41,160 nucleotides of DNA from an uncultured Flavobacteriaceae bacterium. GTDB taxonomy: Bacteria; Bacteroidota; Bacteroidia; Flavobacteriales; Flavobacteriaceae. The DNA lies in the NCBI GenBank assembly GCA_947311635.1, contig CAMZLD010000120.1, positions 1 through 41,160 on the forward strand. The letters are read 5' to 3'. Position 1 is the first letter of the stretch, and every line of letters starts with the position of its first letter. This document shows, one piece after another, positions 8,239-17,653 of the stretch. The notes under the pieces are model-generated. The model ran no database searches, was not told the origin of the DNA, and worked only from the letters and a program-made list of their open reading frames with translations. Both the position numbers and the translations under genes were made by a program.

Positions 8239-9005
8239 GGTAAACTATTTAAAATGTGTTGTAGTACTTCTGCCCTTGCAGCTGTTTTTTTATTGGCACG
8301 AATCACTTTAAAAGGTATTGCCGTTGCTTTGTTAGAAAGTTTAAACATTTTCTTTTTATAGGTTGTATATGCATCCCATAATTCTTGAGCATGTTCATCT
8401 ACTTTGGTCATTTTCCATTGCTTTAATGGGTTGTTTTTTATTTCTTCAAAGCGTTTGGCTTGCTCATTTTTAGAAATGGACATGTAAATTTTTATAAGTC
8501 GTATACCAGATTCTGTAATCATTTTTTCAAAATTATTTACTTGCTTCATAAAAATTTTGTAATCTTTTTCGGTACAAAAACCATTAACGGGTTCTACAAC
8601 GGCTCTATTATACCAGCTTCTGTCAAAAAATACAAGTTCTCCAGCCTTCGGAAATTTATTTACATAACGCTGAAAATACCATTGCGTTTGTTGATCTTCA
8701 TTTGGTTTTGGCAAGGCTACAATACGTAATTGTCTCGGATTAAGTTTTTCTGTTACTCTACGAATGGCACCACCTTTTCCTGCGGCATCTCTTCCTTCAA
8801 AAATAATAATTACACGCTCATTATTTTCAACAACCCATTGCTGCATCTTAAGTAACTCTACTTGTAATTTTTTAAGATTTGCTTCGTAATTAACGTACCT
8901 AATGGCTCTTTCTGGGTTGTAAATTGATCTTGAAAGCAATGCAATCAAACCTTTTTTTGAATTTAATTTAGCGACATTCTCTGGTGTAAATAAGTTTTCT
9001 TCCAT
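8208..9005 (-). CDS. Polyphosphate kinase 2 family protein (copy A)
   Basis: 265 residues. PPK2 enzymes transfer phosphate between polyphosphate and nucleotides. The diagnostic pieces are Walker A in FEGRDAAGKGGAIRR, the Walker B region VFFDRSWYNRAVVEPV, and the lid segment NNPLKQWKMTKVDEHAQELW. It is a single-domain protein of usual length. Its ATG overlaps the stop codon of copy B by one base (TAATG arrangement), so the two are translationally coupled. Whether it prefers AMP, ADP or GDP (PPK2 classes I-III) cannot be read safely. Confidence 0.92.
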   Translation of the reverse strand: MEENLFTPENVAKLNSKKGLIALLSRSIYNPERAIRYVNYEANLKKLQVELLKMQQWVVENNERVIIIFEGRDAAGKGGAIRRVTEKLNPRQLRIVALPKPNEDQQTQWYFQRYVNKFPKAGELVFFDRSWYNRAVVEPVNGFCTEKDYKIFMKQVNNFEKMITESGIRLIKIYMSISKNEQAKRFEEIKNNPLKQWKMTKVDEHAQELWDAYTTYKKKMFKLSNKATAIPFKVIRANKKTAARAEVLQHILNSLPYKSATLENK

Positions 9006-9865
9006 TATTTATCAATTTGTTTAGATGAACGGTGATAGCGCATTACAATATTGGGGTCTGGTAATACTGTTGTTTTTGCTTCTTTTTTACCTGTATAATC
9101 AAATCTTGAAAGTACGTAACGTATACTTTCTAATCGTGCTTTTTCTTTGTTGTTTGCTTTTACTAAAATCCACGGACTAAAAGTAGTGTGTGTTTTAGAA
9201 AACATTTCTTCTTTATAATATGTATATCGATCCCATAATTCTTGTCCTTTTTGATCTACGGGACTAAATTTCCAACGTTTTAAAGGATTGTCTAAACGCC
9301 CACTAAAACGTGCTTGTTGTTCTTCTTTTGATATTGAAAACCAAAATTTAATAATGATTAAATCATCTTCATAAAGCATATGCTCAAATTCTGGCACTTG
9401 TACTAAAAATTTTTTGTATTGCGATTCTGAACAAAAACCCATTACAGGCTCTACAACTGCCCTATTGTACCAGCTTCTGTCAAAGAAAACAATTTCACCA
9501 GGATTTGGTAGTTCTTTAATATAACGCCTAAAGTACCATTGTCCTTGTTCTATCTCTGTAGGCTTAGAAAGGGCTACCAAACGCATAGAACGTGGATTTA
9601 AATGTTCTACAAACCTTCTTATAGAACCGCCTTTACCTGCTGCATCTCTTCCTTCAAAAATAATAGCGACTCTTTTGTTTTGTTTAGAAACCCATTGCTG
9701 TAATTTAACTAGCTCTATTTGTAACAATTTAAGTTCTTGATTATAGGCAATGGTTTTTTTAACTTTTCGAATGTCAATACCTTTTGCTTCAATAGTGCTG
9801 AGCAATTCTTCATTTGAACTTATCTTTAAAAAATCTGATTTGTTTAATTGTGGTTTTATCATCAT
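9005..9865 (-). CDS. Polyphosphate kinase 2 family protein (copy B)
   Basis: 286 residues, upstream paralogue of copy A. It has the same ordered motifs: GRDAAGKGGSIRRFVEHLNP, VFFDRSWYNRAVVEPVMGF and DNPLKRWKFSPVDQKGQELW. A C-terminal tail of about 30 residues (KKEAKTTVLPDPNIVMRYH) is lacking in copy A. The two share most of the nucleotide-binding core but differ in lid and tail, as expected for specialised duplicates. The start is ATG 9865, with a second in-frame ATG immediately after. No ppk1 or ppx is in view. Confidence 0.92.
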   Translation of the reverse strand: MMIKPQLNKSDFLKISSNEELLSTIEAKGIDIRKVKKTIAYNQELKLLQIELVKLQQWVSKQNKRVAIIFEGRDAAGKGGSIRRFVEHLNPRSMRLVALSKPTEIEQGQWYFRRYIKELPNPGEIVFFDRSWYNRAVVEPVMGFCSESQYKKFLVQVPEFEHMLYEDDLIIIKFWFSISKEEQQARFSGRLDNPLKRWKFSPVDQKGQELWDRYTYYKEEMFSKTHTTFSPWILVKANNKEKARLESIRYVLSRFDYTGKKEAKTTVLPDPNIVMRYHRSSKQIDK

Positions 9866-9947
9866 AACACCTAATATTTGGTACTATAAATTTACAAAAA
9901 AAAACACTATTTTACTAGTGGCTTTTGCAATTTAAAGTCAATACAAA

Positions 9948-11192
9948 TTATTGCATTGCAGCTGCTATTTTTTTATAATCGCCATTTTCTAATTTGGTGC
10001 GTATTGCAGAAAATGCCAAAATGGTTTCTTCTACATCTTCTAAGGTATGCGAAGCTGTTGGAATCAATCTTAAAATCATTAAACCTTTTGGTATTACTGG
10101 GTATACTACAATAGAGCAAAAGACATTATGATTTTCTCTTAAATCGTGTACTAATGCCATTGCTTCTGGCACTTCTCCTTTTAGAAATACTGGTGTAATA
10201 CAGGTGTGCGTTGTTCCTAAATCAAAACCTGCCGCCCGCAACCCGCTTTGTAATGCATTGGTAATTTTCCAGAGATTTTCTTTAAGTTCTGGCATGGTAC
10301 GAATCATGTCTAAACGCTTTAAGGCTCCTTTTACCATTGGCATTGGTAAAGATTTTGCAAACATTTGAGAACGCATATTGTATTGTAGATATTGAATAAC
10401 GTCTTTGTTACCAGCAAAAAATGCACCAATACCTGCCATTGCTTTTGCAAATGTTGCAAAATACACATCTATTCCATCTTGTACGCCTTGTTCAAAACCA
10501 GTACCTCTACCACCTTCTCCAAGGGTTCCAAACCCATGTGCATCATCTACTAATAATCTAAAGTTGTATTTTTCTTTTAAGGCTATAATTTCTTTTAATC
10601 TACCTTGTTCTCCTCGCATTCCAAAAACACCTTCAGAAATTACTAAGATACCTCCGTTGTTTGCTTCTGCCATTTTTGTAGCACGCTTTAAGTTTTTTTC
10701 AAAACTTTCCATATCATTATGGCGGTATACAAATCGCTTGCCTGCATGTAAACGAACACCATCTATGATACAAGCATGTGTATCCATATCATATACAATA
10801 ACATCGTTTTTAGTAACCAATGCATCAATTGCAGAGACCATTCCTTGATAGCCGAAATTTACTAAATAGGCTGCTTCTTTATCTACAAATGCGGCACATT
10901 CTTGTTCTAATTGTTCATGATATTTTGTGTGACCAGACATCATTCTTGCGCCCATTGGGTAAGCCATACCATATTCTGTTGCTGCTTCTCCATCAATTTT
11001 TAATACTTCTGGATGGTTTGCTAAGCCTAAGTAATCATTGATACTCCAGGTTATAATTTTTTTTCCATTAAAAATCATTCTGTTAGAAATAGGGCCTTCT
11101 AACTTCGGAAATACATAATATCCTTCGGCTTGTTTTGCCCATTTACCTAAAGGTCCTTTATCTGCAATAATTCTTTCAAATAAATCTTTCAT
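9948..11192 (-). CDS. Alpha-oxoamine synthase, probable cysteate-C-fatty acyltransferase (capnine synthesis)
   Basis: 414 residues, PLP-dependent alpha-oxoamine synthase fold: ITWSINDYLGLANHP, GARMMSGHT, the cofactor-binding DDAHGFGTLGEGGRG, and Schiff-base lysine K250 in FATFAKAMAGIGAFF. The family includes KBL, BioF, serine palmitoyltransferase and the flavobacterial enzyme that condenses cysteate with an acyl thioester to make 3-ketocapnine (CapB/Cfat, shown in Flavobacterium johnsoniae to be needed for capnine and efficient gliding). The neighbouring cysteine-synthase-like gene and the absence of biotin genes favour the last role. The alternatives are serine palmitoyltransferase or KBL. 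Expected product: a membrane sulfonolipid precursor. It has its own promoter and is separated from the upstream partner by a terminator. Confidence 0.75.
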   Translation of the reverse strand: MKDLFERIIADKGPLGKWAKQAEGYYVFPKLEGPISNRMIFNGKKIITWSINDYLGLANHPEVLKIDGEAATEYGMAYPMGARMMSGHTKYHEQLEQECAAFVDKEAAYLVNFGYQGMVSAIDALVTKNDVIVYDMDTHACIIDGVRLHAGKRFVYRHNDMESFEKNLKRATKMAEANNGGILVISEGVFGMRGEQGRLKEIIALKEKYNFRLLVDDAHGFGTLGEGGRGTGFEQGVQDGIDVYFATFAKAMAGIGAFFAGNKDVIQYLQYNMRSQMFAKSLPMPMVKGALKRLDMIRTMPELKENLWKITNALQSGLRAAGFDLGTTHTCITPVFLKGEVPEAMALVHDLRENHNVFCSIVVYPVIPKGLMILRLIPTASHTLEDVEETILAFSAIRTKLENGDYKKIAAAMQ

Positions 11193-11232
11193 CTTTCTTT
11201 TTTTATACTCATATTAAGTATTTTACAAGGAG

Positions 11233-11240
11233 CAAAAATA
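11233..11240 (-). promoter_or_regulatory. -7 box of the oxoamine synthase gene
   Basis: TATTTTTG on the minus strand, 40 nt before the ATG at 11192 and downstream (in transcription direction) of the terminator at 11262-11296. Confidence 0.5.
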
Positions 11241-11261
11241 CCTTTTTTTTTTGAAGTTTTC

Positions 11262-11296
11262 AAACAAAAAAAAACACACCATATTTGGTGTGTTTT
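11262..11296 (-). terminator. Terminator of the cysteate-synthase-like gene
   Basis: 11-bp perfect arms AAAACACACCA / TGGTGTGTTTT with a 4-nt loop (11271-11296). On the minus strand they are followed by a long U run (A tract at 11262-11273). It lies 20 nt after the gene's stop. Confidence 0.85.
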
Positions 11297-11315
11297 AAAT
11301 ACCTAAAAAAAGGAT

Positions 11316-12353
11316 TTATTTTATATATTCTATTTCTTGTTGGGCTTCTTTTTCTGAATCAAAAAAGCCTTGCTCTTGCATCCATTTATCACTATAAATT
11401 TTTGCCATATAGCGTGACCCATGATCTGGAAAAATAATAACGACCTTACTATTTTTATCAAATACACCTCTACTTGCCAGTTGCATAGTAGCTTGCATAG
11501 CAGCACCACTTGTGTAGCCTGCAAAAATCCCTTCTGTTAAGGCAACTTCGCGTGCTTTATGCGCAGCATCTTCATCTGTTACTTTTTCAAAAAAATCTAT
11601 AATATCAAAATCGGTAGCTGATGGTATTAAATTTTTACCCAAACCTTCTATTCTATATGGATAGATTTCGTTAGAATCAAATTCTTTTGTTTCATGAAAC
11701 TTTTTAAGAATAGAGCCAAAAGCATCTACACCAATTATTTTAATATTTGGATTTTGTTCTTTTAAAAAACGGGCTGTTCCAGAAATTGTACCTCCTGTAC
11801 CACTTGCAGCAATGAAATGAGTTATTTCTCCATTTGTTTGCTCCCAAATTTCTGGGCCAGTTGTAAGGTAATGAGCTTCTATATTTAACTCGTTAAAATA
11901 TTGATTGATATATACAGAATTTGCTGTTTCTAAATGCAATCTTTTTGCTACTTGATAATAAGAACGAGGATCGTCTGCACTTACATGCGCTGGGCAAACA
12001 TATACTTTGGCTCCCATTGCTTTTAGCATGTCAATTTTATCGTTTGACGACTTTGAGCTCACTGCTAAGATACATTTATAGCCTTTAATTATGCTTACCA
12101 TTGCCAAGCTAAAACCTGTATTTCCTGAGGTTGTCTCTATAATTGTACTTCCTTTTTTTAGAATACCTTTTTTTTCTGCTTGTTCGATAATGTGTAATGC
12201 GATTCTGTCTTTGGTAGAATGTCCGGGGTTTTGTCCTTCAAATTTTACTAGAAACTCCCCTTCCAAATTCTGGGTGACTTTATTTAATTTTATCATTGGT
12301 GTATTACCAATAAGTTCTAGTATGTTTTGACTAACGCGTAATGGTTGTTTCAT
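11316..12353 (-). CDS. Cysteine-synthase-family PLP enzyme, probable cysteate synthase
   Basis: 345 residues, fold-type II PLP enzyme. The PLP lysine is K48 in NPGHSTKDR (CysK has NPGGSVKDR). The substrate loop is TTSGNTG, the phosphate loop SGTGGTISG, and GYTSGAA contacts the pyridine ring. These loops differ consistently from O-acetylserine sulfhydrylase. Its position beside the cysteate-acyltransferase candidate fits CapA of the capnine pathway, which makes L-cysteate from O-phosphoserine and sulfite. Alternatives are cysteine synthase or a cystathionine beta-synthase-like enzyme. An upstream TTG would add three residues; I chose ATG 12353, which fits the -7 box at 12386. Confidence 0.7.
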   Translation of the reverse strand: MKQPLRVSQNILELIGNTPMIKLNKVTQNLEGEFLVKFEGQNPGHSTKDRIALHIIEQAEKKGILKKGSTIIETTSGNTGFSLAMVSIIKGYKCILAVSSKSSNDKIDMLKAMGAKVYVCPAHVSADDPRSYYQVAKRLHLETANSVYINQYFNELNIEAHYLTTGPEIWEQTNGEITHFIAASGTGGTISGTARFLKEQNPNIKIIGVDAFGSILKKFHETKEFDSNEIYPYRIEGLGKNLIPSATDFDIIDFFEKVTDEDAAHKAREVALTEGIFAGYTSGAAMQATMQLASRGVFDKNSKVVIIFPDHGSRYMAKIYSDKWMQEQGFFDSEKEAQQEIEYIK

Positions 12354-12370
12354 ATAAATCAAAAAAATGA

Positions 12371-14491
12371 TTATTTTTCAATATGCAAATTTACTAATTT
12401 TTTTTTATTATTTGGTTTATTTTCTAAATCAAGTATAAAGGCATAATCTCTTGCGACTTCTTTTAATGCATCAAAACGACCAGATGCTCCTCCATGACCG
12501 CTGTCCATATTTGTTTTAAGCAACAATATAGAATTATCTGTCTTCATTTCTCGCAGCTTAGCAACCCATTTTGCGGGTTCCCAATACTGTACTTGAGAAT
12601 CAAATAAACCGGTTGTAACTAACATATTTGGATAAGCTTGTCTTTTAACATTGTCATATGGAGAATATGTTTTTATATAATCGTAAAAATTTTTTATGTT
12701 TGGGTTGCCCCACTCATCATATTCTCCTGTTGTTAAAGGTATGCTATCATCTAACATGGTAGTTACAACATCTACAAAGGGTACTGCAGAAATGATGCCA
12801 TTAAACAATTCTGGGTTTAAATTTATAATGGCTCCCATTAATAGTCCTCCTGCAGAGCCACCCATGGCGTATAAATGCTTTGGTGATGTATGTTTTTCTT
12901 TTATTAAAAATTTTGCGCAATCTATAAAGTCTGTAAAGGTGTTTTTTTTATGTAGTAATTTACCATCTTCATACCATTGCCTTCCAAGATACTCACTCCC
13001 TCTAACATGCGCTATCGCATATACGAAGCCTCTGTCTAACAAACTTAATCTTGTTCTACTAAATCCTGCATCTATGGTATGTCCATAAGAACCATAAGCA
13101 TATAATAATAACGGTGTTTGTGCGCTTAATGGTGTGTCTTTTCGTTTAACTAAAGAAATCGGTATTTTTTTTCCATCACGTGCTAAGGCCCAAATACGTT
13201 TACTTTCGTAATTGTTTTTATTAAATGAACCACCTAAAACGACTTGTTCTTTTTTAATTTCTTTTATTTTGGTTTTCATATTAAAGTCTATGACCGAACT
13301 TGGTGTGGTCATAGAGTTATAACTATACCGAATAACTTCTGTGTTAAATTCTGGATTTGAAAAAACACCTGCTGCATAGGTTTCTTCTTCAAATGGCAAA
13401 TAGTAATCTTTAGTTCCATCCCATCGTTTGATTCTAATTTTATTTAAACCATTTGTGCGCTCTTCTAACACCAAATATTCTTTAAAAATAGAGATATCTT
13501 CTAATAATACTTCTTTTCTATGCGGAATAACATCTGTCCAAAAACCTTTTGTAGTTTGATTTTCTGGTGTCTTCATTAATTTGAAATTTGTTGCACCATC
13601 TTTATTGGTGACAATGTAAAAATGAGTGTCATAATGCGCAAGACTATATTCTAAATTTTCTTCTCTTTGTTGAAAAACTTTAAATTTATTTGCCGGTGTA
13701 TCTGCACTTAAGATTCTAAATTCGGTAGATAAAGTACTATAAGAGCCTATAACTAAATATTTTTCTGATTTGGTTTTTCCGATATAGGCACCAAAGGTTT
13801 CATCTTTTTCGTGATAAACCAATTGATCTTCAGAAACTTTTGTGCCCAATATGTGTTTATAAATTTTATCACTTCGTAAAGTAATGGGGTCTTGTTTTGA
13901 ATAAAAAACAGTTTTATTGTCATTTGCCCAAGTTATACCACCTGTGGTATTTTTTATCTTTTCTGGATATAAATTTCCGGTTTCTAAATCTTTAAACTGA
14001 ATAGTATATTGTCTTCTACTTATTGTGTCTACGGAAAAAGCAGCAATGTTATTGTTTGTACTTATACTAAGACCTTTTAGGTGATAATAATCATGCTCTT
14101 TTGCCATTTCATTGACATTGAATAAAATTTGTTCGGGTGCTTTTAAGGTGTCTTTTTTTCGGGCGTAAATAGGATATTGTTTTCCTGTTTCAAAACGCGT
14201 AATATAATAGTATCCATTCTTTTTAAAAGGCACTGATGTATCATCTTCTTTGATTCTGGCTTTCATTTCTTGAAATAAATCTTCTTGAAACTTTTTGTAA
14301 TGTGCCGTTTTTTCTTCAAAATAGTTGTTTTCTGCTTCTAAGTACTCAAATACATCTTTACTTTGTGCGTCTTTTATTTGAGCTTCTTTTTGAGCATCTG
14401 TAAGTTTCATCCAATAGTAATTGTCGATTCTAACATCATCATGCTTCAATAGTTTGGTTGGTGTTTTTTTTGCTATTGGTGGTTTTGGCAT
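12371..14491 (-). CDS. ptrB: Oligopeptidase B (prolyl oligopeptidase family S9A)
   Basis: 706 residues. An N-terminal seven-bladed propeller (about 70-420) gates a C-terminal alpha/beta-hydrolase domain. The catalytic triad is S546 (GGSAGG), D631 ([12 protein letters not shown]) and H666 ([11 protein letters not shown]). The spacings of 85 and 35 residues equal those of E. coli oligopeptidase B (S532, D617, H652). It cleaves short peptides after basic residues. There is no signal peptide (it starts MPKPPIAKK), so it is expected in the cytoplasm. The first residues resemble the family's PPxAKK start. The -7 box TAATTTTG lies 35 nt upstream. Confidence 0.93.
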   Translation of the reverse strand: MPKPPIAKKTPTKLLKHDDVRIDNYYWMKLTDAQKEAQIKDAQSKDVFEYLEAENNYFEEKTAHYKKFQEDLFQEMKARIKEDDTSVPFKKNGYYYITRFETGKQYPIYARKKDTLKAPEQILFNVNEMAKEHDYYHLKGLSISTNNNIAAFSVDTISRRQYTIQFKDLETGNLYPEKIKNTTGGITWANDNKTVFYSKQDPITLRSDKIYKHILGTKVSEDQLVYHEKDETFGAYIGKTKSEKYLVIGSYSTLSTEFRILSADTPANKFKVFQQREENLEYSLAHYDTHFYIVTNKDGATNFKLMKTPENQTTKGFWTDVIPHRKEVLLEDISIFKEYLVLEERTNGLNKIRIKRWDGTKDYYLPFEEETYAAGVFSNPEFNTEVIRYSYNSMTTPSSVIDFNMKTKIKEIKKEQVVLGGSFNKNNYESKRIWALARDGKKIPISLVKRKDTPLSAQTPLLLYAYGSYGHTIDAGFSRTRLSLLDRGFVYAIAHVRGSEYLGRQWYEDGKLLHKKNTFTDFIDCAKFLIKEKHTSPKHLYAMGGSAGGLLMGAIINLNPELFNGIISAVPFVDVVTTMLDDSIPLTTGEYDEWGNPNIKNFYDYIKTYSPYDNVKRQAYPNMLVTTGLFDSQVQYWEPAKWVAKLREMKTDNSILLLKTNMDSGHGGASGRFDALKEVARDYAFILDLENKPNNKKKLVNLHIEK
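12386..12393 (-). promoter_or_regulatory. -7 box of the cysteate-synthase-like gene
   Basis: TAAATTTG on the minus strand, 32 nt before the ATG at 12353. It lies inside the last codons of the oligopeptidase gene. Confidence 0.45.
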
Positions 14492-14526
14492 ATTTTTTTG
14501 TTTTATATATTGATTCTTTCTAATTT

Positions 14527-14534
14527 CAAAATTA
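14527..14534 (-). promoter_or_regulatory. -7 box of the oligopeptidase B gene
   Basis: TAATTTTG (TAnnTTTG) on the minus strand, 35 nt before the ATG at 14491. Confidence 0.4.
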
Positions 14535-14579
14535 AAATTTTAACCAATAAAATGGAAAATCTTTTAATTTGTTTTTGTT

Positions 14580-16010
14580 CTATGAGTCTTTAAAATTTGT
14601 ATTTCCGAAGCCTATTAAATAGAGCTTATTTTTAGCACGCGTTACAGCTGTATACAACCAGCGGTAATAATCAAGGCTTTCTCCTTCTGGCAAGTAGGGT
14701 TTTTCTATAAAAACGGTGTTCCATTGCCCTCCTTGAGATTTATGACAGGTCATTGCATACGAAAACTTGATTTGCAATGCATTAAAATATTTATTCTTTT
14801 TTATGGAAAGCATGCGCTTATAGTTTGATTTTTCATGGGCAAAATCTTTAGCTACTTCTTGATACAGTCTATTATTATCTTCGTAAGTTAAAGAAGGAGT
14901 TTCTGAAGAAAGGGTGTCTAAAAGCAATACGGTTTCAAAAGGTTTTTGATTTTTATAATCAATCATTCGTATTTGAACTTCTGCAAAACGAAAGCCATAT
15001 AATTCTTTAAATTTATAGATTTGTAATATTTCGCAAATATCTCCGTTGGCAATAAAACCAGCTTCATCACTATCTTTTAACCAAAAATAGTTGTTTTTTA
15101 CAATCATAATGTAGTCACCTACAGAAAGCTCATTTTCTTGCCCTCGAATTTTGGTTCTAATTTGTTGATTGTATTGATTTGCACGTTTGTTTGAGCGCAC
15201 AATAAATGCTGTTTCTTCTACGCCATTATTTTGATAAGCTGAATGAATAGCTTCTTCTATTTCATAACCATCTACCAAACGAATAATATCTTTAAAATTC
15301 AAATCAAATGTAAAGGGTGCAGTGCTTTGAGCTGAAATTAATTGCCTTAAATCTGTAGCGTTTGCCAAAATTCCTGAATCTTTATGCTGACGCATTACTT
15401 CGTTCAATTCAATTTCTGAAACATCTTTATTGTAATTTAATGCTAAATTAGATTGATTAAGCGCAGGGCTCAAAGTAGATTTTACAGGTGGTAATTGTGC
15501 GGTATCACCAATTAAAATAAGTTTGCAATTTTTTCCAGCATACACATACGACATTAAATCGTCTAATAAAGAGCCGTTTTCAAACAATTTAGAATTACTT
15601 GTATTGTCAGAAATCATAGAAGCCTCATCAACTAAAAAAATAGTATTGGTATATTTATTTGTTTGTAAGACAAATTGTACACCTCCGTTTTTAATTTTTT
15701 TTGGGTGATATATTTTTTTATGAATGGTAAAGGCTTGTCTTTTAGAATAGACAGAAATAACTTTGGCAGCACGACCTGTAGGTGCTAACAAAACAGCTTT
15801 CATGCCTATTTTCCATAAATTTTTAACCATGGTGGTAATGGTAGTTGTTTTTCCTGTACCAGCATATCCTTTTAAAATAAATAAAGCATCATTATTTTTT
15901 TTTAACACAAAATTAGCCAATTGTTCTAAGAGGTGATCTTGAGTTTGCGTAGGTGTATGTGGAAATCCTTTAACAAGGTCTAGGTAAAATTCTGTAGGAG
16001 TTTTTGTCAT
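14580..16010 (-). CDS. RecD/Pif1-type superfamily 1B DNA helicase
   Basis: 476 residues, single polypeptide. Helicase motifs in order: I GYAGTGKTTT (about 48-57), Ia APTGRAAK, II FLVDEASM, III LILIGDTAQLPPV, IV-like FIVRSNKRAN, V SYAMTCHKSQGGQW and VI LYTAVTRAKNKLYLIGF. It lacks the long N-terminal region of RecD2 and any nuclease domain, and no recB/recC is nearby. It is therefore the short stand-alone RecD-like helicase common in Bacteroidota, probably a 5'-3' helicase in repair or recombination. The start ATG 16010 agrees with a TATCTTTG box 16 nt upstream. Confidence 0.9.
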   Translation of the reverse strand: MTKTPTEFYLDLVKGFPHTPTQTQDHLLEQLANFVLKKNNDALFILKGYAGTGKTTTITTMVKNLWKIGMKAVLLAPTGRAAKVISVYSKRQAFTIHKKIYHPKKIKNGGVQFVLQTNKYTNTIFLVDEASMISDNTSNSKLFENGSLLDDLMSYVYAGKNCKLILIGDTAQLPPVKSTLSPALNQSNLALNYNKDVSEIELNEVMRQHKDSGILANATDLRQLISAQSTAPFTFDLNFKDIIRLVDGYEIEEAIHSAYQNNGVEETAFIVRSNKRANQYNQQIRTKIRGQENELSVGDYIMIVKNNYFWLKDSDEAGFIANGDICEILQIYKFKELYGFRFAEVQIRMIDYKNQKPFETVLLLDTLSSETPSLTYEDNNRLYQEVAKDFAHEKSNYKRMLSIKKNKYFNALQIKFSYAMTCHKSQGGQWNTVFIEKPYLPEGESLDYYRWLYTAVTRAKNKLYLIGFGNTNFKDS

Positions 16011-16026
16011 ATTTTAAATAAAAAAG

Positions 16027-16034
16027 CAAAGATA
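16027..16034 (-). promoter_or_regulatory. -7 box of the RecD-like helicase gene
   Basis: TATCTTTG on the minus strand, 16 nt before the ATG at 16010. Confidence 0.45.
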
Positions 16035-16079
16035 CGAATCGAAATCTGCATAAAAATTTTAATCATTGAAAAAAAATTG

Positions 16080-16087
16080 TAGATTTG
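16080..16087 (+). promoter_or_regulatory. -7 box of the 16116-18202 gene set
   Basis: TAGATTTG (TAnnTTTG), 28 nt before the ATG at 16116. It serves the two-TM protein and probably DUF3822 and rsmD. Confidence 0.45.
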
Positions 16088-16115
16088 CGTATAACCAATT
16101 TATAAAAACAATATA

Positions 16116-16841
16116 ATGAATATTTTATTAATCGCGTTAGCGGCACTAGTAGTTACTTTTTTATTAGCATATGTTATTGTAAACTTTATTCCAAGAAAAT
16201 TGCATTGGATTATCTCCATTGCGCTTTTTGCGATAGCTGCCCTTTTGGCTGTTAAGTTGTATGATGGTATTATGAAACCAATTCAGTTTAATAAAAAGAA
16301 AGTTTCTAAATTTACAGAAGTAATACGTAACCTAAAGCTTCTTAGAGAAGCAGAAGTAGCTCATAAAAAAGTTACTGGTAAGTATACCGACAAACCTCAA
16401 GAATTAATCAATTTTATTGAAACAGGTAAGTTTGCTGTTACTGAAGCTAAAAATGTTACTAAAACAAAAAGAATTGGCGGCGGTTTAACAACAGAAATTG
16501 AAGTACGTGTGCTAGATACCATTGGATACGAACCTGTAAAGGCAAGTTTTGCTGGTAAAGATTATAAAAACATGTTTAAAATACCAGGAACAGACAAAAC
16601 TTTTACAATAAAAACAGGTGAGATAGAAAAAGAAAATGGTAACGTAGCGCCAGTTTTTGAAATTACTGTACCAAAAGAAGTTATTTTAGCTGGTATGGAT
16701 AAAGATTTAATTGCTGTAGAAAAAAAGGCAATTGCTAGTAATGAAATTAGAGGCGATATGATTAAAGTTGGCTCTTTAACCGAGGTAAATGATAATGGAA
16801 ACTGGCCACCATCTTATGACGTTGCATTACAAACAAAATAA
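16116..16841 (+). CDS. Conserved two-helix membrane protein of unknown function
   Basis: 241 residues. Two hydrophobic helices lie at about 1-24 and 32-50, separated by a short PRKLHW turn, so both termini face the same side. The rest is soluble: a helical part (EVIRNLKLLREAEVAHKKVTGKYTD) and then a beta-rich domain with ITVPKEVI. The helical segment resembles a competence/pilin-like "preparing chain" pattern, but there is no prepilin site. No catalytic motif is seen. It overlaps the DUF3822 gene by 26 bp in another frame and is likely co-transcribed with it and rsmD. Function unknown. Confidence 0.75.
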   Translation: MNILLIALAALVVTFLLAYVIVNFIPRKLHWIISIALFAIAALLAVKLYDGIMKPIQFNKKKVSKFTEVIRNLKLLREAEVAHKKVTGKYTDKPQELINFIETGKFAVTEAKNVTKTKRIGGGLTTEIEVRVLDTIGYEPVKASFAGKDYKNMFKIPGTDKTFTIKTGEIEKENGNVAPVFEITVPKEVILAGMDKDLIAVEKKAIASNEIRGDMIKVGSLTEVNDNGNWPPSYDVALQTK

Positions 16842-17652
16842 AATAGATTCTTTAGAAGGTCTACAAGAAAATTTAAAATTATCCATCCAATTAAGTTTGG
16901 ATGGATTTTCTTTTTGCTTAACAGATACGCTGCAAAATACAATTGTTGCCATCATAGAGCACAATTATGAAAAGCCCTTTGCAAATCATCAAGAATTACT
17001 AACAAGCGTTCAATCTATTCTTTCTAAAGAACCCTTACTTAATAAACCGTTTGAAAAAGTAATCATTTTGCATAGTAATAACTTGTCAACATTTGTGCCT
17101 ACCCCTTTATTTGATAAAGAAAAAGCCGTAGACTATCTCAAATACAATATAAAGACTTTAGAAAATGATTATATTGCTAATGACACCATTCAAACTGCAA
17201 ACATTACTACGGTTTATGTGCCTTTTGTAAACGTAAATAATTATTTTTTTGATATATTTGGGGCTTTTGATTACAAACATATTGCAACCTTACTGGTTGA
17301 GAGTTTATTAGACATAAGTAAGCATAAAGAACTTCAGTTTTATGTGCATTTTCAAAAGCAAGACTTTCAAATCATTGTAATAAAAGATAATAAATTGGTC
17401 TTTTACAATTCATTTTCTTTTGCCACAAAAGAAGATGTTATTTATTATATTTTATTTACAGCAGAACAATTACAATTAAATCCAGAAGTATTTAAACTAG
17501 TATTGCTTGGTGACATTGAAGAAAATTCAGAAATCTATAATAAAATTTATACCTACGTTCGGTATGTTTCATTTGTAGAAACCGAATACAAAATGCACAA
17601 CCATTTAGAAAAAATTGCACCTCATCAATTATTTACCTTAAGAAAATTATAA
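16816..17652 (+). CDS. DUF3822 family protein
   Basis: 278 residues from ATG 16816 (MTLHYKQNK). An earlier in-frame ATG at 16789 would lengthen the overlap with the previous gene without adding family sequence. The pattern LSIQLSLDGFSFCLTDT, then central VYVPFVNVNNYFFDIFG and LQFYVHFQKQDFQIIVIKDNKLVFYNSF, looks like two ASKHA-type (actin-fold) half domains. I recognise it as the Bacteroidota-specific DUF3822 family, which commonly lies directly before rsmD. No biochemical role is known to me. The gap to rsmD is 1 nt, so translational coupling is likely. Confidence 0.8.
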   Translation: MTLHYKQNKIDSLEGLQENLKLSIQLSLDGFSFCLTDTLQNTIVAIIEHNYEKPFANHQELLTSVQSILSKEPLLNKPFEKVIILHSNNLSTFVPTPLFDKEKAVDYLKYNIKTLENDYIANDTIQTANITTVYVPFVNVNNYFFDIFGAFDYKHIATLLVESLLDISKHKELQFYVHFQKQDFQIIVIKDNKLVFYNSFSFATKEDVIYYILFTAEQLQLNPEVFKLVLLGDIEENSEIYNKIYTYVRYVSFVETEYKMHNHLEKIAPHQLFTLRKL

Positions 17653-17653
17653 C

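Noticed and set aside
10405-10848. Plus-strand ORF of 147 codons inside the oxoamine synthase gene
   Set aside because: Antisense shadow. The sense strand encodes the PLP site here.
12696-13088. Plus-strand ORF of 130 codons inside the oligopeptidase B gene
   Set aside because: Antisense to a fully conserved catalytic domain, with no initiation signal.
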